Shown one piece after another: positions 48,025 through 60,900 of a DNA stretch of 64,000 bases; the stretch's first letter is position 1, and each line of letters starts with the position of its first letter. The translations under genes and the position numbers were made by a program. Under the pieces are notes generated by a model. That model worked only from the letters and a program-made list of their open reading frames with translations. It did no database searches and had not been told where the DNA came from. Source of the DNA: Seison nebaliae (lineage: Eukaryota; Rotifera; Pararotatoria; Seisonacea; Seisonidae); contig JALJEE010000715.1 in assembly GCA_023231475.1 (NCBI GenBank), positions 1 to 64,000 of the forward strand, in the 5' to 3' direction.

Positions 48025-51000
48025 TCTGAATGGAGGAAAAAACTAAATTTACAAATCGATTAATTGAGAATATGATTGAGAATATAATGGAGAAAAATGG
48101 AAAATATTTCCATAATTCTCAAGTGTTCTCTCGGAAAGATCTTGGGAATATTCGGATAAGTTTTTTTGGGGAAGGAAAAAGGAAAGAAAACCGATCGGTC
48201 TTATATAAGTCTTGAAAAAAATTTATTATTCAAAATGATTTAATAGACAATTAATGTAAGTTGAAACGAGGAATGATGCAAATGAAGCATGAACTGTGTT
48301 GTTCATCAAAGAAAAACTAATAATTATGCATCTCCTTTTTAAATGGGGACGACGGTAGGAGAAGAAGCCTTCGAAGAAGTGGAAGCAATGATATAAACAA
48401 TCTGAAGAAATCACATTGAGAGGCAGGGGTAGTCCTCTTAGCATGATTGGCATTCTCAAAAGGGGGAATCCTTCCTTGAACGGAATGACATCCTGAAACG
48501 AAAGACGAAAGCCATTATTATAATTTACATATAAATGAAGTAGAAATCATTGACTAACATAAGATCATTCAGATTCGAGAGAAAAAGAAAAGATCATGAG
48601 AAATAGGTGCAAACAGATCAACATATCATTCCCTCCATCATGTAGTTGGACGGAGAGATTTCTATTTATTTCTCTCCTCCAATTTTATTAAGAGAATGTT
48701 CAATCGAATATGAATGCACTTCCATCCGAAACTTGCCCTAGGTATAGCCATCGAGAAGACATGTATTCTAATATTTGTTCGAATTCGAGACTATCCCAAA
48801 TCGAAGCAGTGTTCCAACTATAATTTCTTCTACTTCCCCCTTCCATCATCACACGAATAAACATCGAATATATGACGATATCTCCTCTAGAAAAGAAAAG
48901 AAAAAACAATGTTCCTTCCTCGTCTCGGGGAGAAGAAAATCTTTCGAATTTTCCCAACAATAAAATTTTCCATTAATATTGATGATGATCTAATTCGATC
49001 TTATTACTCCTAGAATGGTTTGTTACAGTTTGTGACATATGAATTATGACATAACATTATTCGTTTGTCAGAATAGATACGATTAGATTTGTGTAAAAAG
49101 ATTGTGTTAAATCGAATTTCCTTCGATTCGCTCATTGATTGACATGATTGTTTGGTTGACGTGCTATTCGTATATGATCATTGGATTATGAATATGGCGT
49201 CAGAACCGATTGTTACATGTTTCACTCGATGTAATTCTCTCTCGAAAACAAAAGGAATGGAAAGAATAGAAGAAGAAGAAACTCGATTTCAAGGCGATAT
49301 CTAATCAACCGTCCTTGTTCATTTTTCCATTCTTCTTCTTCTTCTATTCTGTCATTTATCACAGGACGTTTCGATCAATAGATCGACTACATCTTTATCA
49401 TCAAAACGAAACTGAATTACTTCAGTTACACATTATTCGTATTGTTGAAATAGAAACAATTGATGAAGAAACGAAAGAGGATGAAGTGATTCGAAGGTAT
49501 ATAGGGACTTTCTCTCCTAAAATAATTTTCACACTTCCATAAAATATTTGTTTGGCTAATAAATTATTGAAAGATCAGACATTCTGGAATGTTTCATTCA
49601 TCCGATCCTCATTCCATTAAATTCGTCAGTACGATCCAATGAAGATTTGTTCATAGTTGAATGGAAAATGATTATTAGGAAAGGTCATCATCCTCATCAT
49701 CATCATCATCATCATCTTCTGTTCGTCATTTGGAGGAAAGCATTAACTGAAATTTTTTTATTCCGCTCGTCCACTCAACTATTCAATCCGACAATATGAT
49801 ATAATTTATTCATCAAATAATCAAATTTTTTTGTCTTTAATCGGACGAGAAATTAGAACACTTCAATTTGCACTTCTTTATTAATACTGATAATTGTCTG
49901 ACGACGATGTAAGACATAAAAATGAAGATAATAAATGAAGATAATTGAACGATAATAATCGATAAAGAATATGTCGGATAAGACGATTGAGATGAGACGA
50001 AAATGAAATGACAAGCGGCAAGAGACCACTGCAGTTGTCATCGAGCTCTTCTAAGTCTCGTCGTACGTGTCTCTTATCTATCATCAGGAGATTCATATAA
50101 TTCTTTCCATCTTCACAAATCATCATCTCTCTAAATATCAAACCGATCGATTGATGATATTCTCCCAATATCAGAACAAAAGATTTCTTATGAATGAATA
50201 TCTTCATATCATCAATCGATGAGAAAGATGATTATTGTTCGAATAATTATTGGAATCCTCCTGAATATGGTGACGTAATTATCTGTTGCTATTTGTTTTC
50301 TGAATTGAGATTGGAAGAACATCAGTTAGCGAATAGATAGAATGCAAATGCACAGAAATAGACGATTGTAAAAAATGAGAAACAAATTAGTCAATATCTT
50401 TCTATTTGTTGTTGGGCACCGCTTCCTGTTTCGTATAAACACGAAATCAAATTGACATATCGCAGAAATGCAGAAATAACTTTCTATTTCCTTAAAAACA
50501 ATTCCCACTAATAATGAAACCGACGGACGAATGAATACAGCACAAATGATTCGATTGATCATATGCGAGAATGTATCGTGACTACTAACGACAACGACGG
50601 CAACAACGATGACAACGACAGTTCTTGTACCGATGTCGAGTAATTGTATTAAATACTACTACTGTTCACATCGTTGTCAACAGTTAAACTTACGTCAATA
50701 TTATGACAAGAAATCTTTGAACAATACGAGATGTTTCCGATTCATCAGAAAACGATTGTTTGCTTCCGTTTCAAATGTCCAGATCGAACGGAAAGAGAAC
50801 GTCCATCGTCATACCAACATCTCATTATTTAATAATTAATAATAGCCATTGAAACACGATTTCACTTCCATTAACTAGAATAAGGTGTTAGAGTATCAAT
50901 TAAGAACATACCAGAATTAAACGACTGAATTCATTATTATCACCATCGATGATTTTGCTTTAAATAAATTTACGTAATATTATGGTCTATTCATTTATAA

Positions 51001-53778
51001 TAGCACTCTCTAATTGATATATTTGTCGAATTAAATTTACATTCATTCATTATATCTATTATTGATTGTTCGATCTATTGTATGGCAATTGGCCGGTTAT
51101 ACATATTCAAATACATCATCTCATATATTCCTTCTGAGTCACAGTTAAAGAGAAAGACTCATAGTTTACTTTCATGTTGAACTTGTATTTGTCACACTAG
51201 TTTGTCCAGAGCGAAATCAAACAAACTTTTGTTGACGAGAAACTTTCCTTTTCTTCTGATGAATTGAATAATAATCGCTTATAAATTACTTCATTTATTT
51301 GATGTGAGAAAAATGAAATAAGTTCCTCAATGATGTTGTGCGAATATAAATTGAAAATAATAATCATATATTCAACACATACTCATACTATTACACATCG
51401 GTTATTCTCTCCTGATAGTTCGAGGAATTGATGAATGAATCGATTCCCGTGGAAAAGAAGAGAACACATCTCAACTAATCAATTTAACTGTCACTTATCA
51501 ATACTACTTACCATATATGTGATTCATTCTAGGCTTACTACCAATTAAGAATTAATAAGAAAAATTTATGCAAAAATAATCATTCCTCTTAATTGTTTGT
51601 CCTAATCCAGACAAATTGTGTAATTGAGTTGAAATGTCAATTATCATCATGGAACTTCCACTACGATTCGGTTCAACGATGACTCATACGAATTTCTCAT
51701 ACGGTATGAGAACTAGCAAAATTATTCGAAAGAATTATTTATTATTATTCAAATCATTATTTCAAATATCAAAGTTAAAGTTGAAAATAATAAAACGGAA
51801 ATTTTTAATGTTCTCTACTTAATGGCATCATCAGACTGACCTTCAATTCCCTTAATTGAATTGATTTTCATTTCGGACATGTTCAACTATTCCGACCGTT
51901 TCCACGTCTTATTTGAATTAAAAGTAAATTTGCCAACAGCTCTCTCGTTCTCTCACCCTCTCAGATAAAACAAAAGAAATACCATATGGTGTATTCGATT
52001 GAACTAGTCGATGCTTCTTACAAAGTTAGTTACGATGTCGATGTTAGTTACCAAATGTAATAAATTATTCTGCACCTAACCTCCAATTAATAGACTATTA
52101 GAAGATTTGTTAGTAAACAATTCGACAAACATGAAATATATTTCCGTTTAAATAATCCAACAAACATTTGCCCTTCTCTCCATTCTCTTCTTCTCTCCGA
52201 TCGATACAACTGATGTATTATATTGACTTTTTATCTCCAACAAATGTTGCTTCATCTAACACATCGGTTTGTGCACATCTGATCGAGTAATCAGATGTTT
52301 ATAATTTTTAATTATTCCAATCTCATTACGAAAAGAGAACTGTCATTATATCGAAATTTATTTTCCTGTTCCACAAGCCGCACCACTAAACATGTATGAT
52401 GATATGAGACCTTTGTTTGATGGTGAGAGAGTGGAAGAGAGTTGTTTGGAAAGATTAATAATAAAAAGAAATGTTCATAGAATTGTTGATATTATTTGCA
52501 GTTGGAATATCAATCGACCAATATCAATATATGAAAATAATTTTTATTTGTCTTACATTCTCTTCCACCTCTCCCTACTGGAATGAATGTCTTTTATTTC
52601 TTCAACAATTTATGATAATGACGGAAGAATAGCTCGAAGTGGCAAGGTCAATCAATTCTAGTAGAACACTTACCGAAGAATCAAATAACTTGTCTGATTG
52701 TCATCAACAATTTCACTATATCAAATTCGAATTGAACTTCTTTTGTATTCATGACGATGAACTTATCACAATAGTCGACGTACAATTTCACCTTTTCACC
52801 TTCATCATTCCAATTATCCGCATCATCATGTTTATGAGAGAAAAACCGACAAATTTATTCAAAAATTTCGAAATAACTCCACTTTAATAAAATGTCAAAT
52901 GTCATCGTTACCATCCGAAATTAATTTCGTTTTTAATTTGTCTGGAAAACAGATTTGTTTTCCAAATGATTCGTCTTCGATAAAAAGTTCATTTGTTGGA
53001 AAAAAAAATAAATTGTTTTTCTTTTCAGATGAAGTCATGAGAAAATTAATTAACAACAATCAAGTGTAAAGGTAGTTGCTGTCGTTAATGACGTTCGTCA
53101 CTAATTAAAATTTTTATTGAGAATGTGTAGTGACGTCGAAAGGAAGTTTCCGGAAATGATGATCCTGTGTCCGATTTTCGATAGTGTATCAACAGTATGA
53201 GAGAGACATGAATAAAATTTTAAATCTGCGCATAATTAAAAATGAGGATGATAATAATAATCTGAATATTAATCATGTTAGGAAGGAAAGGTTGTTTGGA
53301 AGCGAATTTAACAGGCCGTCTATTGTAAATTGGCGAAAGATTTCCCAACATTTTTCTTTCATATTTGACTCGGCTTCTATTTCTCCATCTCCCTACCAAT
53401 TACTAAAAGGAAGGACGAAAGAGAAGATTTTAATAAAAAGATAACGTACAACAATCAAATGTTTCGATAGCCGATTCTAATGAATTGGGATGGCATTGAT
53501 TCCATAACGTGATTTCTTCCGTGGATGGAACGAACTCATTTCTGAGGTGCATCAAATATAAGAATCAATTAATCAATCAATTAGTTCCATTACTTTCGAT
53601 TGTTCGTTACTTTAAAGACATAAAGTGTCTTCGTTTCCTCAAATATTCCAATCGGTCTACTCCATTCTCATCTGACGCATCTCTATATAAAGGAGAACTA
53701 AAAGAAAAGCAAATCATCATAATACTCATCTCATCATTCAATCATCGATAGTCTGCCTAGTTTGGGAGAAATACAAAT
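48025..53778. other. 5.8-kb intergenic region without a supported gene
   Basis: No convincing gene. A coding-like stretch after a pyrimidine-rich tract and CACAG at about 49365-49500 (LLQLHIIRIVEIETIDEETK) could be an isolated exon but joins to nothing. An ATG frame of 42 codons lies at about 49195. There is an (ATC)n run at about 49688-49717. The remaining short frames look random. Confidence 0.4.
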
Positions 53779-54599
53779 ATGAACAAAATGAATAACTTCC
53801 ACCCTAAAACTACATCAACACCGAAACGTTCCAACAATAAACAAGAGAAAAGAAAGCAAATAAATGATATTCTTGTTCGAATGGAGTCATCTGCCTGTTT
53901 TTGTAACCAAGGAACACAAATGAATCAAGATCGTTTTGATAAGCATCTTTTCTGCAAAAAAATCGCTCACAACTTATACGAGGAACATTTAGTGGAAGAT
54001 ATTGAGTTGAGAAAACGTCGTTTATCCGAATGGCAATCGAGAAACATTTCAAAAAAACTCTCCAATAGTCGAATGTTCGGAATCGATAGTAAACAACAAC
54101 ATTACCGATGGTTACGCGATTTCTTCCGATATTGTCAATTAACTTTCGAACGAATCGATGAAGAATTCGTTCAATATATTTCCGATAACAACATCTGTTT
54201 ACAACACGTCATTTATCACAACGAAAAATTAATTGAACAATTATTAGATTTCCAGACGATGTTACAAAGTTAATTCTTTTTATTCTCCTTTTATTCTATA
54301 TATATTTAAATTTTTCTCTTTCAGAATGGAATCAAAGTTATTTTACCGATTACGCCGATACTCAATATGATACGGTCGATGTTTTGGAAATGTCGACGTT
54401 AAATATTTCAGCTGTTTCAATCCGATTACGAGTTTTATTGTTAGTCCATTCTTTCCTCCTTCTAAACTAATTAATTTTATTCAAATTATTTCTTTTTTTT
54501 ATTTCTAGTAAATCGAATACACAAATATTAAATGCGATGGGTGTTCTGGGATACTTCGACGGATTTCTGACGGAATTGATTGATTTTGGAGAAAAATAA
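53779..54599 (+). CDS. Uncharacterised 231-residue protein (three exons)
   Basis: Exons 53779-54268, 54325-54439 and 54509-54599 join in phases 1 and 2 across introns of 56 and 69 nt (GTTAAT...TTCAG and GTTAGT...TCTAG). The N-terminal 50 residues are Lys/Asn-rich and disordered. After that the chain looks globular and mostly helical (YRWLRDFFRYCQLTFERIDE, then IYHNEKLIEQLLDFQTMLQK). The last part has a regular hydrophobic pattern (VLGYFDGFLTELIDFGEK). There is no signal peptide and no membrane segment. I recognise no family. The intron phases and composition strongly suggest a real gene. It is convergent with Rab2, whose stop lies 530 bases downstream. Confidence 0.72.
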
Positions 54600-55130
54600 T
54601 TATTTAAACATATTTGAAAGAATTCTTACTAAGTTTCCGAAATAATAAAATAATTTTCTTGTTTTTATTCCCTGGAAATTGTTGGAAAAGACTGCTTCAT
54701 ATTAAATAAACCATTCGGTTAAGTTAACTCAAAATATGTAGGAAGATCATAAGTAGTTGGGCTGAAAGTTGTATATAAATATCAGAAAGAAGAAATTGAG
54801 AAGATGTAAATTGAATTAAAATTTAGCAAAAAAAAAAGAGAAAACAATTTAAATAAGTTTTTTTTTTAAGTGTTCAAATAAAAGGTTGTGTGATGATGTA
54901 GATAAATGACACTGTTCGAATATTACATATCATAATATAAGGAAGGAGGTACACAAAATTAAGAAAGGAAAAGATGGAAAGGAAAAAAAAAGTTAATTGA
55001 CAATAAATTGATCAAATAAATATATAATGATATTTTCTTTAGGAATGTCATTCATTTGATTTTTTAGGAACAGTGCACTCATTATGCACCGATCTTCCTT
55101 ACAATTTTGGGCAATCATCAAAAGCTGAGA
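54600..55130. other. Convergent 3' spacer
   Basis: AT-rich spacer between the stop of the 231-residue gene and the stop of Rab2. It includes poly-A runs near 54830 and several AATAAA-like sites. No gene is seen. Confidence 0.55.
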
Positions 55131-55985
<855 letters not shown>

Positions 55986-56041
55986 TCATAAAAATATTAT
56001 CTGTTCAATAATTAAATTAATAAAATGATAATAAATAATAA

Positions 56042-57325
56042 TTATTCATATTCTTTTTTGATGATTTTACCAATCGTATTTAATTGCATATTTGATGTCC
56101 CTTCATAAATAGTCCCGATTTTCGCATCTCTAAAATATTTCTCCACTTCATAATCCTCCGTAAATCCAACACCTCCCATCCAATCGATACATTTCCTAGT
56201 GACATCTCCCGCCATTTCCGACGCATAATATTTCGCCATAGCGGCCTCTTTCACAAAACTCATTCCAGCTTCCTTCCTCCTCGCTGCGTCATAAACGATT
56301 AATCGTGCCGCATAAATATCAGTCGCTGCTTTCGATATTTCATGTTGGATCGCTTGAAAATCATAAATTTGTTGACCAAATTGTTTCCTCTCCAAAGTAT
56401 ATTTAACAGCTCGATCATAAGCACCTTGTGCAACTCCCACCATTTGAGCACCGATTCCAATTCGACTTTCATTGAGAAGAGAAATGGCCAATTTATATCC
56501 ATTTCCAACTTGATCGATTAATCGATTTTCTGGAATGAAACAATTATCCAATGTCACCATACATGTCGATGATGCTTTCAATCCTAATTTCTTCTCTGGC
56601 TCTCCAACTATCACACCAGTTTTCTTTCCATTTTCCATATTAATATCATCACGTTCAACTAAAAAACAAGTTATTCCTCGATATCCTTTTTCAGGCATCG
56701 CATTCGCCATAACTAGAAAGAGATTGGCTTCTGCTGCTCCACTAATCCAACATTTCGTTCCATTCAATTTAAATCCTGATTCACCTTTATATACAACTTT
56801 CTCTGCTTTCGTTTTCAATGCAAAAGCATCGCTACCGGTTGATGGTTCAGAAACACAAAATGAACAGACAGTTTCATTAACCATTTTTGGGAGGTAAATC
56901 TCTTTCTGCCAATCATTTCCATAATTTGTAAGAACCATGGTGGATAATGCATTTTGAATATCGATTAATCCACCAAATGATGCGTCAACCTGTGAAACGG
57001 ATTCAATTGCTAAAATGGTTGAAGTGAATGAAGCATTTGATCCTCCATATTTCTCTTCGACTTCTATTCCTAATAAACCCGATTCGAATATCTTCTTGAG
57101 AACTGATGATTTCATTTTTCTATTCTTGTCCATTTCGTGCACGAATGGTGCAATCTCCTCTTGTGCTATCTTCAATGCCATGTCACGCATCATCTCCTCA
57201 TCTTCGGAGAAGATGGTGAGTGGAGGATGTCCTTCTACAACGCCACAACTCCTACATTGTTTGGATGAAGAGAAATTGCGTTTGACAATTGTCTTCAATT
57301 GATTTCGAAGAATTTGCGGGAACAT
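56042..57325 (-). CDS. ACADSB: Short/branched-chain acyl-CoA dehydrogenase, mitochondrial
   Basis: An intronless frame of 427 residues, matching ACADSB length (432 in human). Residues 1-25 are a mitochondrial targeting peptide (MFPQILRNQLKTIVKRNFSS). Family blocks in order: EEIAPFVHEMDKNRKM, GLLGIEVEEKYGG, CSFCVSEPSTGSDAFALKT (FAD-binding region), KLNGTKCWISGA, KLGLKASSTCMVTLDN, RIGIGAQMVGVAQGAYD, RKQFGQQIYDFQAIQH, KCIDWMGGVGFTEDYEVEKY and RDAKIGTIYEGTSN with the expected catalytic Glu at 408. Known role: oxidises 2-methylbutyryl-CoA and related short-branched acyl-CoAs in isoleucine breakdown, passing electrons through FAD to ETF. Close relatives (ACADS, IVD) are less likely, because the order and wording of these blocks follow ACADSB. 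Confidence 0.93.
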   Translation of the reverse strand: MFPQILRNQLKTIVKRNFSSSKQCRSCGVVEGHPPLTIFSEDEEMMRDMALKIAQEEIAPFVHEMDKNRKMKSSVLKKIFESGLLGIEVEEKYGGSNASFTSTILAIESVSQVDASFGGLIDIQNALSTMVLTNYGNDWQKEIYLPKMVNETVCSFCVSEPSTGSDAFALKTKAEKVVYKGESGFKLNGTKCWISGAAEANLFLVMANAMPEKGYRGITCFLVERDDINMENGKKTGVIVGEPEKKLGLKASSTCMVTLDNCFIPENRLIDQVGNGYKLAISLLNESRIGIGAQMVGVAQGAYDRAVKYTLERKQFGQQIYDFQAIQHEISKAATDIYAARLIVYDAARRKEAGMSFVKEAAMAKYYASEMAGDVTRKCIDWMGGVGFTEDYEVEKYFRDAKIGTIYEGTSNMQLNTIGKIIKKEYE

Positions 57326-57829
57326 CTGCTACAAGTGACAAACACACAAAAACACATAATTTCCACATTGATGAAAATAGAGAGAATAACAAATTTCTTT
57401 CTTAACAATAATGACTTGTTGAGAAGAAGATTCAGTAATTTATAAATTCGAATTGTTCTCGCTTACACGTTGGAAGTGAATTTTTTTTTTTGAGAAAAGA
57501 ATAAACATGTGAACGAATCTGCAAATCTTTTATTTAGAATAAAAATGAATAATAATTATTTCCCTCAATTGGAGGATGAACTTAATGAAAATATTTCAAA
57601 TATTTCACAGAAAATTTATTGTACTAATTTCTCCTTCTCCTCCTAATTTCTGTAGTAGGTAAACAGAATTAAATGACTCTTTCAATACTTATTTGTTTAT
57701 TTCCATCTATATAAAATTCCAATTCAACATTCAACTCCTTCAAATGAATTTATTCATCAAAATCTAATTCAAAATTTTCGCTTCAGAGATAATAAATAAA
57801 TTCTGCATTTTCATCCCCAAATACAAGTG
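57326..57829. other. Divergent spacer
   Basis: It separates the 5' ends of ACADSB and the 55-residue membrane protein gene. AT-rich, with no motif singled out. Confidence 0.5.
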
Positions 57830-57997
57830 ATGGGTCTGACGGAAACATTCTTCATTTTTGTCACGGGTCTCTACACCGGATTCTATTTAATGCAGAAAGG
57901 CAAAGTCCCACCAATCGCACAACACCCAACTTTCTTCCGACAACAATTAGCGAAAATGACAAACAAATTACAAAAGAATCTTTCAGAAAAAAAATAA
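57830..57997 (+). CDS. 55-residue single-pass membrane microprotein
   Basis: An ATG frame too short for a 60-residue cut-off. Residues 4-20 are hydrophobic (TETFFIFVTGLYTGFYL), followed by a Pro-bearing turn (GKVPPIAQHP) and a basic amphipathic helix (FRQQLAKMTNKLQKNLSEKK). Size and plan recall STMP1-type mitochondrial microproteins, which have an N-terminal membrane anchor with Gly residues, a Q-x-x-x-x-P turn and a Lys-rich helix. The identity is too thin to be sure. It is divergent from the mitochondrial ACADSB gene. Confidence 0.5.
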   Translation: MGLTETFFIFVTGLYTGFYLMQKGKVPPIAQHPTFFRQQLAKMTNKLQKNLSEKK

Positions 57998-60900
57998 ATC
58001 AAATCTTTCTCCAAATCATCACTAGACTGATAATTATCATTTCTTTCTCCACAACCAATTTTTCACAGTTCGTTTCAATTCGGTTCGTTTAATGCAGTTT
58101 TCCTACAGAGAATATATCAGGAAAATTTTTATTTTTTTAAAAACTACTTTTAAAACATGTTGAAACATTTTTATTTTCCGCTTTTTCTTTTTCTTTTATT
58201 CTATTAATTATTCAATTAATTAATTAAAGAAGATGGGAAATATTCTTATTCGTTTATAAATAAAATTTTTTAGAAAGTTAATAAAATATTTTAAATGTTA
58301 TTTACTTTCAAATTTCTTACTTTTTATAACAAAATTTAAAATGTTGTTAATTCTATTCACATGAAACTGAAACTCGGAAAATTTAATGGATTAAATTGAT
58401 TTAGTTGTAGAATAGGAAAAGTTTTTGTTTGAATAATAATGAAAAGTTATTTATCTGGAACTTTTTATTGGGTCGGGTCGAGATATGTTTCCTGGTAAGA
58501 TATTGGGAATGATAACGACGAAAGGAATAAATAAAGGAATGGATTGAGGATGTCGACGATTTGATTTAGTAGAAGGAAATTAAATGATGGGGAACGAGTA
58601 AGGAAAAGATTTTTCGGAAATGGGAACATGTTTGTTAGATAGATCAGAGTTTATTATCGGAAATCAATCATTTACCAATTCCATCTAGTAATGCACCTGT
58701 AAATTATGGGAAAACATTATCATCCGTTTCAAATCGGAAGAGAATGAATGAACTATAAAAAAAACTATTGAAATTGTTTTATAACTTTAATATGCATTTC
58801 GTTCAATGCATCGTTAACAATGCGATAGATAAGATTTGGTGGTAGTTTGGTGAGAAGAGAAATGAATTGGGGATAAAATATTGAAAGAAAAAAAATTAAT
58901 TTTCTTAATTTCTTTGCGGCAATTACGCTACTAATGTGTATGGTGGTGAGTCATATGATTTGAAAGATTATACGGTTTGCAAGTAACAATTCTTGCATAG
59001 ACAAATATATTGAGTTTTCTTCAATAATTCCGATGGCACACATGGATGGAATGAAGGACACGAATCAAATGGAACTTTTTTTTTCTTAGGAATTCTTCAA
59101 AATCGGTAATGTATCGAAGAAGAGTGGGAAGGGAAAAGGAACTGGAGTTAATGGATTGGATTGAATGTATATTTGGGTTGTATCGTTTTGGATCGATTAA
59201 TGTCCTTCGTATATCGGCATTCGAACGAAATTATCCATGTCATTGTCATTAAATTAGCCAATTATGAAAGCAATTCGTAATTGGGTATATGTTTATCTAT
59301 CTCTCCAATGATTTCTATGACTATATCGACTATGTACGGATTGACGGATAAGGATTTATCAATTTATTATTATTAGTTTCTCTTTCTCTCTCTCTCTCTG
59401 TGTGTGTATGCGGATAGATGGAAGATAGGATGTTTGTCTAGATACCATGGAATATGGAATCAATTGACTGTTATGTGAGGAGATTGAGCTGATTGAAGAG
59501 ATTCATGCAATCATAACTTGAGAAACTATCAATAACTGGAAAATAATTGAGAATTATTCTTGACGATTCTCTCATGATTTGAGATGAGTATATAACATCT
59601 CGTTTATTAAAAGGGAATGAAACGGAATTACGGAAATATATCGAAGGAAACATATCATCCCCGAAATTGAAGAGAAAGCACAACAGCAGCAGTAGCATCA
59701 ATAGTAGTAGTCGTAACATCAGCGATATAATATGTGTGGAGAAAGAAGAAGATAAGAGTTTCTTTATTGAGAGAAATATAAACATCGTTATATTTTTGGG
59801 ACGACGATCTATCATCGATAAATTCCTATTTCAATTTCGCTATTCAATACTACAGAATCTCGTCAGTATCTATCTGTTCATATTCTTCGTTCTATCTCTC
59901 GTTATGACGAAGAGAATTTTCAATTTACTTACTTTCTAAAATCAATTTATTCGCTCTCCTTCCTGCATTCCCCCCCCACGATTGATAGATAGAACGACTC
60001 TTTATCCTCATCCCATTCATCCTTCATTTTCCTCATTATGATCTGAGAGAGAGTTGAAGGAATGTGGAATGAGTACGATCGTCAATTTAGATGTACCTGA
60101 TGGAAATGAAATTTGGAAGTATATGAATGAATCGATATCCGTTCTATAATTAAACGATGACGAAGGTTCGATTCGATACACGATTTATCTGATTGCTTAG
60201 AGGCAGATAGTTGATAGAGAATTAACTTTCTTTCCATCATTTTTTGAGACATTCTACGAAAAACTTCCTCATTTCAATCCAATCCGAATTATTCCTCGAG
60301 ATATCGTCATCATTCTAATCAGAGATGACTGATTCGCCGTCGAGTGTTTGTTTTGCTTATACGATGAATTGTCTAGGAGAGAAGTGGAAAATCTAATCAA
60401 TTAGCATTTCATAATCGACAAACAAATGATGATAAGTGTCTGTGAACTTCATCAAATGAATTCCACTTAATTTGTTTACTATTAATTTCCAGTTGATATT
60501 CTTACTCCTTCTTTTGTTGTTCTTCTTTCACTTACTGTCTACAACATACCACCGCACTTACGTCTAGTTCATTCCTCAAGAGAATGGCAGAGTTTTGAAA
60601 AGAAAATATTTGTCGATTATTCACCAACCAATTTCGTCAGCAATTGTGGTTGATGAAGAGAAATTGTTAAACATAAAATTATAAACTTTATGTAAATTTT
60701 TTATTAAAAGAATTCAATTCAACATTCAAAAATCCGAAGATTTTTAGTTAATATTATCATCATGAAAATCATCATCTTTTCATTCATGAGAATGGAATGA
60801 GACAGAATGACGACATATAAGTATATAGATAGATAGTGGTAATAAAGTTGAAAGAATGACTGTGATTGGGAGGAAATATTTAAATTCCTCCTTGTAGCTT

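Noticed and set aside
60160-60185. B-box-like GGTTCGATTC as a tRNA gene
   Set aside because: The T-stem does not pair and no A-box or acceptor stem is found upstream.
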